This document shows positions 25,654 through 36,860 of a DNA stretch of 64,000 nucleotides, piece after piece (positions within the stretch are counted from its first letter, which is position 1; each line of letters begins with the position of its first letter). Location: assembly GCF_014648695.1 (NCBI RefSeq), contig NZ_BMRP01000021.1, positions 34,754 to 98,753 on the forward strand, in the 5' to 3' direction. This stretch comes from Streptomyces albospinus (GTDB lineage: Bacteria; Actinomycetota; Actinomycetes; Streptomycetales; Streptomycetaceae). Below the pieces are notes generated by a model. That model had not been told where the DNA came from. It worked only from the letters and a program-made list of their open reading frames with translations, and made no database searches. The position numbers were made by a program, and so were the translations under genes.

Positions 25654-25667
25654 GTTTCACGTGAAAC
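25654..25667. other. parS: parS site 11
   Basis: Exact GTTTCACGTGAAAC, 19 bp from site 10. Confidence 0.97.
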
Positions 25668-25734
25668 GGCGACCGGAGCGGCCGGGGCCTTGAGGGCGTC
25701 AGCACATACTTCTTGAACTTACTGGAGAGAGACA

Positions 25735-25971
25735 ATGGCGAAGCCGCCTGCTCGCAAGCCTAAGAAGAAGGTTTGCGTGTTCTGCAAGGAGAAGATCTCC
25801 TACGTCGACTACAAGGACACGAACCTGCTGCGGAAGTTCATCTCCGACCGCGGCAAGATCCGTGCCCGCCGGGTGACCGGTAACTGCACTCAGCACCAGC
25901 GTGACGTCGCCACGGCCGTGAAGAACAGCCGTGAGATGGCGCTGCTGCCCTACACGTCCACCGCGCGATAA
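25735..25971 (+). CDS. rpsR: 30S ribosomal protein S18, zinc-binding form
   Basis: A 78-aa S18 with VCVFC (C14, C17) and NCTQHQ (C51, H54), the zinc-binding C+ version. Streptomyces usually carry a second, zinc-free copy elsewhere under Zur control; this is the housekeeping copy. ATG 25735 has the ribosome site GGAGAGA. It is followed 18 bp later by rplI. Confidence 0.98.
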   Translation: MAKPPARKPKKKVCVFCKEKISYVDYKDTNLLRKFISDRGKIRARRVTGNCTQHQRDVATAVKNSREMALLPYTSTAR

Positions 25972-25989
25972 GGGAAGGGTGACCGACTC

Positions 25990-26436
25990 ATGAAGATCAT
26001 CCTCACCCACGAGGTCTCCGGCCTCGGCACCGCCGGTGACGTCGTTGACGTCAAGGACGGGTATGCCCGTAACTACCTGGTTCCGCGTGGTTTCGCGATC
26101 CGCTGGACCAAGGGTGGCGAGAAGGACGTCGAGCAGATCCGCCGCGGTCGCAAGATCCGCGAGATCGCCACGATCGAGCAGGCCAACGAGGTCAAGGCTC
26201 AGCTCGAGGGCGTCAACGTGAAGCTGGCCGTTCGCGCCGGCGACGCGGGCCGCCTGTTCGGCTCCGTCACCCCGGCCGACGTCGCCTCGGCGATCAAGGC
26301 TGCCGGTGGCCCGGACGTCGACAAGCGCCGTGTCGAGCTCGGCTCGCCGATCAAGACCCTGGGCGCGCACCAGGTCTCCGTGCGTCTGCACGCCGAGGTC
26401 GTCGCGAAGCTCGGCGTCGAGGTCGTCGCCGCGTAA
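25990..26436 (+). CDS. rplI: 50S ribosomal protein L9
   Basis: A 148-aa L9. The N-terminal signature MKIILTHEVSGLGTAGDVVDVKDGYARNYLVPRGFAI, the central long helix and the C-terminal domain (ADVASAIKAA ... HQVSVRLHAEVVAKLGVEVVAA) are complete. Last gene of the operon, closed by a strong terminator. Confidence 0.98.
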   Translation: MKIILTHEVSGLGTAGDVVDVKDGYARNYLVPRGFAIRWTKGGEKDVEQIRRGRKIREIATIEQANEVKAQLEGVNVKLAVRAGDAGRLFGSVTPADVASAIKAAGGPDVDKRRVELGSPIKTLGAHQVSVRLHAEVVAKLGVEVVAA

Positions 26437-26458
26437 TCGCAGCACCGCAGCACAACGC

Positions 26459-26495
26459 CGAAGGGCCGTACCCCGTCACGGGGTACGGCCCTTCG
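26459..26495 (+). terminator. Terminator of the rpsF-rplI operon
   Basis: Perfect 17-bp stem (arms 26459-26475 and 26479-26495) with a 3-nt loop TCA, 22 bp after the rplI stop. It can also act for the convergent protease gene. Confidence 0.9.
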
Positions 26496-26515
26496 CCGTG
26501 CGCGGGAGGGCGGGG

Positions 26516-27385
26516 TCAGTTTCCGTCCTCGTCCTGGGCGCGTTGGTAGAGCTTGGCGATGTCGTTGTCGAAGTACGCGGCATAGGAGACGTCGTCCTCG
26601 TCGCCGCCGCCCTCATGGCCGCCCAGGACGCCGATGACGGTGCCGGTGTGGCTCTTGGGGTCGTAGTCGGCGAGCCAGGGGCTGCCGCTCGTGCCGCCCT
26701 CGAAGTCGGTGCACTGGATGCGCAGTTGGGTGTCGCTGAATTTCGTGGTGCGGTTCTGGCAGGAGATCGGGGTGTCACGGCTGGTGGGGTAGCCGGTGAT
26801 CTTGACTTCGTTGTTGAAGCCGCGGTCTATGCCGAGGCTGTTGCCGCCCAGGACGTCCTGGACGTTCTTGCCGTCCTTCGGGTCGACTGTGAGGAAGGCG
26901 ACGTCGAGGTCCTCGTCCTGCGATTTGGCCCAGCGATCGTCGACGACGACCTTGTTGACCTTCCACAGGCCGCTGGGTTCGTCGCCGTTGCGGTAGTCGG
27001 GGGCGAAGACCAGGTCGTCCACCGGCTTCCTGGCGTCGGCGTCGAAGGCGCAGTGGGCCGCGGTGATCAGCATGTTCCGGCCGGGGCTCTGCACCACGCT
27101 CGCGGTGCAGAAGTGGGCGCCGTGGTCGTCCTTCTCGAAGACCGTGCCGATGCGGGCGTTCTCCTCGGTCCTGCGCGGGGTGTACGCGGTGCCGTCCTGG
27201 GCGGGGGCGGTGGCCGAGGGGTCCTGGTCCTGAGGGGTCTGGCCCGGTTCGCCGGACTTGCCGTAGCTGCTGCGCCCGTTGTTTCTGCTCGTGTGGGTCT
27301 CCTCCGCGGCGTAACCCACCACTGCGGCTGCCCCCACGATGACCAGCGTCAGGGGCAGTACGGACTTTCTGGCAAGCGAGCGCAC
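26516..27385 (-). CDS. Secreted trypsin-like serine protease
   Basis: A 289-aa protein. The N-terminus (MRSLARKSVLPLTLVIVGAAAVVGYAAE) is a signal peptide or anchor, followed by a Ser/Pro/Asp-rich linker. The chymotrypsin-fold triad is visible: H111 in LITAAHC, D161 in EDLDVAF and S233 in GGTSGSPW. Four cysteines probably form disulfides (around C93-C112 and C209-C225). Its target is unknown. It is 40 bp downstream of the MATE gene on the same strand. Confidence 0.88.
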   Translation of the reverse strand: MRSLARKSVLPLTLVIVGAAAVVGYAAEETHTSRNNGRSSYGKSGEPGQTPQDQDPSATAPAQDGTAYTPRRTEENARIGTVFEKDDHGAHFCTASVVQSPGRNMLITAAHCAFDADARKPVDDLVFAPDYRNGDEPSGLWKVNKVVVDDRWAKSQDEDLDVAFLTVDPKDGKNVQDVLGGNSLGIDRGFNNEVKITGYPTSRDTPISCQNRTTKFSDTQLRIQCTDFEGGTSGSPWLADYDPKSHTGTVIGVLGGHEGGGDEDDVSYAAYFDNDIAKLYQRAQDEDGN

Positions 27386-27425
27386 AAGGTCATTATCGAT
27401 GCGGTCGGGAAATTCGGGAGACTAT

Positions 27426-28763
27426 TCAGCGGGAGGCTCCTGTCACAATCCATCGTCCGGAGCGGGCGCGCAGCCACAAGGTCAGCATCCGCACGGTCAT
27501 CATGAGGGCCATCGCCCACCACAGGGCGACCAGACCGCCGCCCAGTGCCGGTACGGCCAGCGCCGCCGGGGCGAACACGGCCAGCACCACCACCATCGCG
27601 CCGGCGAGGTACGGGCCGTCCCCGGCGCCCATCAGCACCCCGTCGAGTATGAAGACGATGCCGGCGACCGGTTGGGTGACCGCTACGACCAGAAGCGTGG
27701 TGTGCAGTGGGCCCTGGACGGCGGGGTCGGTGGTGAACAGGGGGATGAACAGCGGGCGGGCGAGGACCACCAGCGCGCCGAGGACGACGCCGGAGGCGAT
27801 GCCCCACTGGACCATGCGGCGGCAGGCGGCGCGGGCGCCCTCCCGGTCCTCGGCGCCCAGGTAGCGTCCGATGATGGCCTGTCCGGCGATGGCTATGGCG
27901 TCCAGCGCGAAGGCCAGCAGCGACCAGAGGGTCAGGACGATCTGGTGGGCGGCGACCTGGGCGTCGCCGAGCCGGGCGGCGACCGCGGTGGCGATCATCA
28001 GCACCGCGCGCAGCGAGAGCGTACGGACCAGCAGCGGGACGCCGGCCTGTGCGGAGGCGCGGATACCGGCCGGGTCCGGGCGGAGCGAGGCGCCGTGGCG
28101 GCGGGCGCCGCGGATCACCGCGGTGAGGTAGACGGCGGCCATACCGCACTGGGCGATGACGGTGCCCCAGGCGGAGCCGGCGATGCCGAGCCCGGCGCCG
28201 TAGACCAGGCCGGCGTTGAGGGCGGCGTTGGCGGAGAACCCGCCGATGGCGACGTAGAGCGGGGTCCTGGTGTCCTGGAGGCCGCGGAGGACCCCTGTGG
28301 CGGCCAGGACGACCAGCATCGCGGGGATGCCGAGCGCGCTGATGCGCAGATAGGTCGCGGCGTACGGGGCGGCGGTCGGCGAGGCTCCGAAGGCTTCGAC
28401 GAGCCACGGGGCGGTGGGCAGGACGGCGGCGATGACGGCCGCGCCGAGCAGCAGGGCGAGCCAGATGCCGTCCATGCCCTGGCGTATCGCGGCCGAGAGG
28501 TCGCCGGCGCCGACCCGGCGGGCGACCGCGGCGGTGGTGGCGTAGGCGAGGAAGACGAAGACGGAGACGGCGGTTGTCAGGAGGGCGGCGGCGACGCCGA
28601 GGCCGGCGAGCTGGCGGGTGCCGAGGTGGCCCACGACGGCGCTGTCGACCATGACGAAGAGCGGTTCCGCGACCAGCGAGCCGAAGGCGGGCAGGGCCAG
28701 TGCGACGATCTCGCGGTCATGGCGGCGGTCGGCGCGCCGTGGCGTCGCGGGAGCCTGTGTCAT
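27426..28763 (-). CDS. MATE family efflux transporter
   Basis: A 445-aa polytopic protein with about 12 helices, in two repeats that each begin with the MATE pattern (REIVALALPAFGSLVAEPLFVMVDSAVVGHLGTRQLAGLGVAA; RTLSLRAVLMIATAVAARLGDAQVAAHQIVLTLWSLLAFALDAIAIAGQAIIGRYLGA). This is the DinF-like branch. It exports drugs or metabolites using an ion gradient. ATG 28763 is preferred over a TTG three codons upstream. Divergent from dnaB. Confidence 0.92.
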   Translation of the reverse strand: MTQAPATPRRADRRHDREIVALALPAFGSLVAEPLFVMVDSAVVGHLGTRQLAGLGVAAALLTTAVSVFVFLAYATTAAVARRVGAGDLSAAIRQGMDGIWLALLLGAAVIAAVLPTAPWLVEAFGASPTAAPYAATYLRISALGIPAMLVVLAATGVLRGLQDTRTPLYVAIGGFSANAALNAGLVYGAGLGIAGSAWGTVIAQCGMAAVYLTAVIRGARRHGASLRPDPAGIRASAQAGVPLLVRTLSLRAVLMIATAVAARLGDAQVAAHQIVLTLWSLLAFALDAIAIAGQAIIGRYLGAEDREGARAACRRMVQWGIASGVVLGALVVLARPLFIPLFTTDPAVQGPLHTTLLVVAVTQPVAGIVFILDGVLMGAGDGPYLAGAMVVVLAVFAPAALAVPALGGGLVALWWAMALMMTVRMLTLWLRARSGRWIVTGASR

Positions 28764-29222
28764 GAGGGGCAATCTAATCTTCCACAGGTAAGAGATGCAA
28801 CCGTGATCTGGCCCTTACTTTCCGCTGTGTGGAGGTGCCTTCCGTGTGCCGTTTGCGACGATCATGAACAGGTTGCCGAAGTTTTTCTCCCCCACAGCCT
28901 ATGGATGAGAAAAGTGCAGGTCAGCGGCTTGATGGTGGCGTGATTGTGTGCTTGTCCACAGAAGTTTCCCCCGTGCCGTGCACAGGATCCGGGGACTTCT
29001 CCACAGCTGTGGGGCAGTCATCCACATGGCCTGTGGATAACCAGATTGGCGGACGGTGCGCGCGGGCCTACCGTGGTCCGGCACCCGCCGCCTGTTCCGG
29101 CCTGAGACCTCGTCCGAACTCGACGCGCCGTAACCGGAGTCGGGCGTCTCGAATGTCAGAGCTGTGCCGTAAGAAAGAACAGCACAGCAAGGTCCGCGTC
29201 GCGGACGGGAGGAGGTGCCGGG
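28764..29222. other. Intergenic region upstream of dnaB
   Basis: 459 bp without a convincing gene, less GC-rich than its surroundings. It contains six TCCACA/TGTGGA cores between 28781 and 29037, the last four clustered (see the DnaA-box entry), and the dnaB ribosome site GGAGGTG at 29210-29216. Confidence 0.7.
28952..29040. promoter_or_regulatory. Cluster of DnaA boxes upstream of dnaB
   Basis: Four 9-mers with the TCCACA core: TTGTCCACA (28952-28960, the actinobacterial consensus), TTCTCCACA (28997-29005), TCATCCACA (29018-29026), and TGTGGATAA (29032-29040, complement of TTATCCACA). A weaker TGTGGGGCA overlaps at 29008-29016. Streptomyces chromosomes have DnaA-box clusters outside oriC that titrate DnaA. 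Here the cluster could regulate dnaB or act as such a sink. Confidence 0.7.
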
Positions 29223-31697
<2,475 letters not shown>

Positions 31698-31840
31698 GGC
31701 GAGGCCGTGTCCGGTCTCCTCCTGCGTGCCCGCGGGAAGTGAGCCGGGCGAGGCGGGGCCCGGGAGGCCGTAACCGACGCCGGCAGCGCGGCGGCGTGCG
31801 GGTTGACCTTCATGTTGCTTGAAGCTCGACAATCGCGGTC

Positions 31841-33019
31841 ATGGACGACACCGGGGAACTGTTGAGCATCGGCGCGTTCGGCCGGCGGGTGGGGCTGGCG
31901 CCGAGCGCGCTGCGGTTCTACGACGACTGCGGAGTGCTGCGCCCGGCCCGGGTGGATGCGGCGACGGGGTACCGGCGCTATGCCGCCGGGCAGGTGGCGC
32001 GGGCGGTGCGGCTGCGGCAACTGCGGGCTGCGGGGCTGCCGTTGGCGGATGCCGAGGTCGTGCTGGAGGGGCCCGATGATGCGGTCCGCGGAGTACTGCG
32101 GGCTCACCTGGAGCGCACCCGCCGGGCGGCGGACGAGGCGCGGGCCGTGGTCGAGGGGTTCCTCCAGGAGGCGTCGGGGGAACCGGAGGACCGTGGTGGC
32201 CGGGTGCGGGCCCGGGTCGGCGGTCCGGAACTCGCCAGTGCGGTGCGGCAGGTGGCGCCCGCGGCGGCGGTCGGCGCCGCGCGGGAGCAGTTTCCGGTGC
32301 TGGGCTGCGTGCTGCTCGAACTCGCCGACGGCGAAGTGCGGTTGGTGGCCACGGATCGCTACCGCATGGCGATGCGGGTGCTGCGGCCGGAGGTCTTCGA
32401 AGGCGGTGCGCGGCGGGTACTGATCACCGCGGATATGGCGCAGAGGCTGGCCGAGTGGGCCGTGCGCCGGACGGCGGTCGAGATGGAGTGCGGCGCCGGG
32501 GCTGACGCGGAGGCCCGGGCGTCGCTCCGGATCAGGAGCGACGAGGAGCACGGGGACTTCGCGCAGTGGGCCATCGGTCACGGGGCGAACGACGTAGGGG
32601 AAACCGGGGAATTTCCGGACTACCGGCTGATGGTGGCGGGGCTGGAGGCCGGACGGTATCGGGTCATCGTGGACCGGATCGGGCTGCGGGACGCGGTGGC
32701 CGGACGGAGCGGAGCGGTGTCGCTGACGTCCGGCGTGGGCGCGGCGGACACCGGCGGTGCCGCGCAGCCCGAGTCGGCACAGGTGCTGGAGGTGGCGGGC
32801 GGGGAACGGGAGCGCGTGCGGCTGCGGGCCGTACGTATGGGGCCGGGGATGCGGATCGCCTTTGATCCGGCAGTACTTGTGCCGGTGCTGGAAGCCGGAG
32901 TGGGGCCCGATGTGCTGCTGGAGATCGCTGCGGCGGACCGGCCCGTCGTGGTCCGTTCCGCGGATCAGGGGAGTTTCACGACGTTGGTGATGCCGCTTCG
33001 TGAAGGTGCCCGTGAGTGA
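31841..33019 (+). CDS. MerR regulator fused to DNA polymerase III beta-clamp-like domains
   Basis: A 392-aa protein. Residues 1-75 are a MerR winged helix (SIGAFGRRVGLAPSALRFYDDCGVLRPARVDAATGYRRY), then a helical segment to about 115. Residues about 130-390 match domains 2 and 3 of the sliding clamp DnaN by eye: FPVLGCVLLELADGEVRLVATDRYRMAM (clamp: FETEGEELRTVATDGHRLAV), VLITADMAQRLAEW, EFPDYR (258-262), MRIAFDPAVLVPVL, and the clamp-like end TLVMPLRE. Domain 1 is replaced by the DNA-binding domain. It lies 143 bp after dnaB. Whether it forms a ring or binds clamp partners is unknown. Confidence 0.85.
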   Translation: MDDTGELLSIGAFGRRVGLAPSALRFYDDCGVLRPARVDAATGYRRYAAGQVARAVRLRQLRAAGLPLADAEVVLEGPDDAVRGVLRAHLERTRRAADEARAVVEGFLQEASGEPEDRGGRVRARVGGPELASAVRQVAPAAAVGAAREQFPVLGCVLLELADGEVRLVATDRYRMAMRVLRPEVFEGGARRVLITADMAQRLAEWAVRRTAVEMECGAGADAEARASLRIRSDEEHGDFAQWAIGHGANDVGETGEFPDYRLMVAGLEAGRYRVIVDRIGLRDAVAGRSGAVSLTSGVGAADTGGAAQPESAQVLEVAGGERERVRLRAVRMGPGMRIAFDPAVLVPVLEAGVGPDVLLEIAAADRPVVVRSADQGSFTTLVMPLREGARE

Positions 33020-33083
33020 CAGCCGGGCGGGCGCGACGGCGGGAGAGGCGGGACGGCTGATGGGTGATGAGGGGAGTGGGTGC

Positions 33084-33776
33084 ATGGATCAGGACCTGCC
33101 GGTGGTGCAGTTGTGCGTAGCGGGCATGCAGGCCGAGGCGGAGGGGCATCCCGATGAGGCGCTCGGGTTCTTCCAGCGGGCCTGGGACACTGCGCGCGAT
33201 GACTATGAAGCGTGTATCGCCGCGCACTATCTCGCACGGCATCAGAGCTCGCCCGACGAGACGCTCCGCTGGAACCAGGAGTGTCTGGACCGCGCCGATC
33301 TGGTGGGGGACGAGCGGGTGCGGGGCTTCTATGCGTCGCTGTACGTGAACATGGGGCAGGCGCACCGGGATCTCGGTCAACTGGGGTCGGCGCATGCGTA
33401 CTTCACCCGTGCCGCGGCACGGGTGGCGGATGCGCCTCAGGGGCAGTACGGCGACTGGAACCGGTTCGCGATCGCGGACGGCTTGCGGGACACCGCGGCT
33501 GCGGCAGCTGCCGACGAGGACGCGGAGACCGCGGTGCGGTGGGGCGTCGACGAGGTCGTCGACGGGCCGGTCCGGGAGCTGTTCTCGCGGTGGTGTGCGC
33601 GCGGCGATCTCAAGGCACTGGCACTGACGCTCCCGGCGTATCTCGGGTATCTCGGGACTGACGAGGACCGGGAGCGACTGCGGAGCGCGCTGCACATGGT
33701 GCATGCGGCGCGTTGGCTCCCGGAGGATGAACAGGCCGCGCTCGGAGAGGTGATCGGGGCGGCGGCGCTGCGGTGA
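33084..33776 (+). CDS. TPR-like helical protein
   Basis: A 230-aa acidic, all-helical protein from ATG 33084 (GAGGGGAG upstream). Repeats of about 34-40 residues with TPR features are visible: QAEAEGHPDEALGFFQRAWDTARDDYEACIAAHYLA, DETLRWNQECLDRADLVGDERVRGFYASLYVNMGQAHRDLGQLGSAHAYFTRAAARVA. It is probably a protein-interaction scaffold. It starts 64 bp after the MerR-clamp gene in the same orientation and could work with it; no specific function can be assigned. Confidence 0.75.
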   Translation: MDQDLPVVQLCVAGMQAEAEGHPDEALGFFQRAWDTARDDYEACIAAHYLARHQSSPDETLRWNQECLDRADLVGDERVRGFYASLYVNMGQAHRDLGQLGSAHAYFTRAAARVADAPQGQYGDWNRFAIADGLRDTAAAAAADEDAETAVRWGVDEVVDGPVRELFSRWCARGDLKALALTLPAYLGYLGTDEDRERLRSALHMVHAARWLPEDEQAALGEVIGAAALR

Positions 33777-33787
33777 TGAGGCGGGCG

Positions 33788-33813
33788 GTGGCTGTTTCAC
33801 GTGAAACAGCCAC
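33788..33813 (+). terminator. 26-bp perfect palindrome centred on parS, terminator-like
   Basis: Perfect 13-bp arms (GTGGCTGTTTCAC and complement) with no loop, 11 bp after the TPR gene stop. The centre is parS site 12. Confidence 0.55.
33794..33807. other. parS: parS site 12
   Basis: Exact GTTTCACGTGAAAC in the centre of a longer palindrome, 17 bp after the TPR gene. Confidence 0.97.
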
Positions 33814-33844
33814 GTGGCGATCAGGTCCCGGTGGCTGGGCCTTC

Positions 33845-33858
33845 GTTTCACGTGAAAC
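33845..33858. other. parS: parS site 13
   Basis: Exact GTTTCACGTGAAAC, 51 bp from site 12, in the gap before the serine hydrolase gene. Confidence 0.97.
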
Positions 33859-33975
33859 CGGGAGGCGCCGGGCCTGGTGGTCGGGGCAGGATGGCCGCGC
33901 GGTGGGCAGTAGCTCACCGGTGAGCAGGGCCGGCTGAGCCGGTTCGGCAGGTGGAACGTCTCGTTGAGGAGCGTC

Positions 33976-35469
33976 ATGACCGTCGTGGAGTCCGCGGAGT
34001 CCAGGGAGCCCGAGTCGGACGAGGGCGGAGTGCGAGAGGCGGCGCCGCGTCCGGTGCCGTCCGTCGATTCGGCCGATGCGTACGGGGAGTTGATGCCGCA
34101 GACCCGGCGGGCGCTGCTGCGACGGCTGGCGGTGGCGCAGGCCGAGGGGCGGGCGCCGTCGATGATGGGCGCGGTGGTGCGAGGCGGGCGAGCGGTGTGG
34201 ACGGGGGCGCGGAGCTCTGTGGACGGTGAGGTGCCGCACGGCGATGTGCAGTACCGGATCGGCTCGCTCACCAAGACCTTTGTGGCCGTGATGGTGCTCC
34301 GGCTGCGGGATGAGGGACTGCTCCGGCTGGAAGACCCGATCGGTAAGCACCTGGCCGGCGTTCCGGCGCCGGAGGCGACGATCGCCCAACTGCTCGCGCA
34401 CAGCTCGGGGTTGGCGGCGGAGGCGCGTGGTCCGTGGTGGGAGCGGACCCCGGGTGAGCTGCGGCCCGAACGGGCCGATCTCTTCGGTGAGCGCCCGCAG
34501 CGGCTGGCGGCCGGGCGGCGGTACCACTACTCCAACCCTGGCTATGCGCTGCTCGGTGCGCTTGTCGAGCAACTGCGGGACGGGGAGTCATGGGGCGAGG
34601 TGCTACGGCGCGAGGTGCTGGAACCGCTGGGCATGGCCCGTACGACGCTGCGTCCGGAAATGCCCCACGCGGGTGGCTGGGCGGTGCATCCGTGGGCCGA
34701 TGTGATGCTGCCGGAACCCGCGCAGGACACGGGACTGATGGGTCCGGCAGGGCAGTTGTGGTCCACCACGGAGGATCTGTGCCGGTGGGCGGCGTTTCTG
34801 TTGCGGGGCGATGCCCGGGTGCTGAGCGAGTGCAGTGTCGCCGAGATGCGGATCCCGACGGTGCCGCCGGAGGGGGCGGGCTGGGAGGCGGGATACGGCC
34901 TGGGGCTGCAACTGGTACGGGTGAGCGGACAGCGGACGGGAGAGGGACGCCGGCTGGCCGGGCACACCGGGTCGATGCCGGGGTTCCTGGCGGCGCTGTG
35001 GATCGACCCCGAGGAGGACGTGGCGGGCATCGCCCTGGCGAACTGCACCTCGGGGGTCGCGATCAGTGCGGTGGCGGCCGACCTCGTGCAGATCACGGCG
35101 GAGCACGAGCCGCGGATCCCGGAGCCATGGCGCCCGCTGTCCGGCCCGGTGGACGAGGAACTGCTGGCGGTGACCGGACCCTGGTACTGGGGCGCGAACC
35201 CGTTCGCGCTGCGGCTGAGGGACGGGCGCGCACTGGAGCTGGTGACGCTGTCCGGGTCGGGGCGCACCTCGCGCTTCCGGCCGGAGCCGGACGGCACCTG
35301 GACCGGGCTGGACGGCTACTACGCGGGTGAGACGCTGCGGGTGGTGCGCGCGGACGACGGCTCGGTCAGCCATCTCGATCTGGGGACCTTCATCTTCACC
35401 CGAGGTCCGTACGAGCCCGCGGAACCGGTCCCGGGAGGCGTGGACCCGGAGGGCTGGCGGGGGCTCTGA
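33976..35469 (+). CDS. Beta-lactamase family serine hydrolase
   Basis: A 497-aa protein from ATG 33976 (MTVVESAES; GGAG upstream). Class C beta-lactamase/DD-peptidase motifs are present: S97-L-T-K100, Y185-S-N187 (RYHYSNPGY), and H-T-G in LAGHTGSMPGF. No signal peptide is visible, so it is probably cytoplasmic and acts as an esterase or peptidase, not in antibiotic resistance. The C-terminal 110 residues form a lipocalin-like beta domain (WYWGANPFALRLRDGRALELVTLSG), as in other Streptomyces serine hydrolases. Confidence 0.87.
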   Translation: MTVVESAESREPESDEGGVREAAPRPVPSVDSADAYGELMPQTRRALLRRLAVAQAEGRAPSMMGAVVRGGRAVWTGARSSVDGEVPHGDVQYRIGSLTKTFVAVMVLRLRDEGLLRLEDPIGKHLAGVPAPEATIAQLLAHSSGLAAEARGPWWERTPGELRPERADLFGERPQRLAAGRRYHYSNPGYALLGALVEQLRDGESWGEVLRREVLEPLGMARTTLRPEMPHAGGWAVHPWADVMLPEPAQDTGLMGPAGQLWSTTEDLCRWAAFLLRGDARVLSECSVAEMRIPTVPPEGAGWEAGYGLGLQLVRVSGQRTGEGRRLAGHTGSMPGFLAALWIDPEEDVAGIALANCTSGVAISAVAADLVQITAEHEPRIPEPWRPLSGPVDEELLAVTGPWYWGANPFALRLRDGRALELVTLSGSGRTSRFRPEPDGTWTGLDGYYAGETLRVVRADDGSVSHLDLGTFIFTRGPYEPAEPVPGGVDPEGWRGL

Positions 35470-35483
35470 GCGGGACAGAACGA

Positions 35484-35516
35484 GCGGGGGCGGGGGCCGC
35501 GGTGTATCGCCCCCGC
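35484..35516 (+). terminator. Terminator-like hairpin after the serine hydrolase
   Basis: 9-bp perfect stem (GCGGGGGCG / CGCCCCCGC) with a 15-nt loop, beginning 15 bp after the stop. Confidence 0.5.
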
Positions 35517-35650
35517 GCTGCGGCAGGCCCGTAGAGGCCGGCGGCGGGCTCCCGGGCCCGTACGGCGCGGCCGTCCGGGGCGCACGTACAGTCGAGCGAG
35601 ATGCCAGGAGCCGCCGCACCGCGCGGCTCGCCACCGCTGGAAGGGCCACC

Positions 35651-36790
35651 GTGACTGCCGTGACTGCGAACCCCGACGCCCCGGTTCTGCTCGACCTGCC
35701 GCCGCTCGACGCGGCCCGCTTCGCGCGGATCGAGGACAAGGTCGCCGCACTGATGCGGACCCGCTGCGACGTCGTGGCGACGCAGGGCGAGGCGCTGCTG
35801 CCCCTGGAGGCATGCATCCGTTCGGCGGTCCGGCCCGGCAGTACCGCGCTCAACATCATCACCGGCCCGTACGGCGAGACGTTCGGCGGCTGGCTGCGCT
35901 CCTGCGGCGCCGAGGTGGTCACCATTACCGCGCCCTTCACCGGTGCAGTCGCCCCTGAGGAGGTGGCGGAGGCGCTGCGGGCGCACCCCGAGATCGACTT
36001 TGTGAGCCTGGTGCATGCCGAGGCGGCGACCGGCAACACCAACCCCGTTGCCGAGATCGGTGCGGTGGTGCGGGCGCACGGGGCGCTGCTGTTGCTCGAT
36101 GCGGTCGCATCGGTGGGTGCCGAACCGCTGCTCACCGATGAGTGGGGCGTGGATCTGTGCGTCATCGGTGGCCAGAAGGCGCTCGCCGGTCCGGCCGGTG
36201 TCTCGGCGGTGTCGGTCAGCGCCCGTGCCTGGGAGCGCATTGCGGCCAACGAGCAGGCCCCGCGGCGTTCGTATCTCTCGCTGTTGGACTGGAAGGAGCG
36301 CTGGATCGACGGCGGGCGCACCTCCCTTCCGCACGCTCCGGCGCAGCTGGAGATGCTCGCGCTGGAACAGGCCGTGGACCGTGTCGAGGCCGAGGGGCTG
36401 GATGCGGTCATCACCCGCCACCGCGCGGCAGCGGCGGCGGTCCGTGCGGGTGCGGCGGTGCTCGGCGGGCCGGTGCCGTATGTGGTCCGGGACGAGGACG
36501 CCGCGCCGGCCGCCACGACGCTCCGCGCGCCGACCGGTGTGGACGCCCGTGAGGTGGTGTCCGCCGCGCTCGCCGCCGATGGCTCGGTGCCGGTGCAGGC
36601 CGCAGCGGGTGCGCTGGCCGAGGAGATGATCCGGGTGAACCACTACGGCCGCGCCGCGGACCGTGCGGTGGTGCTCGCCTCGCTGGCTGCGCTGGCCGCC
36701 GGTCTGCGAGCGTTGGGTGTCGATGTCGATGAGACCGCGGCTGCCGCTGCGGCCGGTGCGGCGTGGGATGAGTCCGTCGTAGCGGCCTGA
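35651..36790 (+). CDS. Class V PLP-dependent aminotransferase
   Basis: A 379-aa protein from GTG 35651 (VTAVTANPDAPVLLDLPPLD). The fold-type I pattern of the alanine-glyoxylate/serine-pyruvate aminotransferase group is clear: glycine-rich ITGPYGETFGGW, HAEAATGNTNPVAEIGAVVRAHGALLLLDAVASVG, and the PLP lysine K176 in VIGGQKALAGPAGVSAVSV. The substrate is unknown. The ribosome site is weak (AGGGCCACC). A long parS palindrome follows the gene. Confidence 0.87.
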   Translation: MTAVTANPDAPVLLDLPPLDAARFARIEDKVAALMRTRCDVVATQGEALLPLEACIRSAVRPGSTALNIITGPYGETFGGWLRSCGAEVVTITAPFTGAVAPEEVAEALRAHPEIDFVSLVHAEAATGNTNPVAEIGAVVRAHGALLLLDAVASVGAEPLLTDEWGVDLCVIGGQKALAGPAGVSAVSVSARAWERIAANEQAPRRSYLSLLDWKERWIDGGRTSLPHAPAQLEMLALEQAVDRVEAEGLDAVITRHRAAAAAVRAGAAVLGGPVPYVVRDEDAAPAATTLRAPTGVDAREVVSAALAADGSVPVQAAAGALAEEMIRVNHYGRAADRAVVLASLAALAAGLRALGVDVDETAAAAAAGAAWDESVVAA

Positions 36791-36860
36791 TACGCGCCGG
36801 TTCGGCGGGCCGGCCCGAGAACACAGGGGCCAAGAGCGCAGAACCCACATCACAAGGCTC

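Noticed and set aside
28764..29222. DnaA boxes interpreted as oriC
   Set aside because: Too few boxes; in Streptomyces oriC lies between dnaA and dnaN, and neither gene is here.
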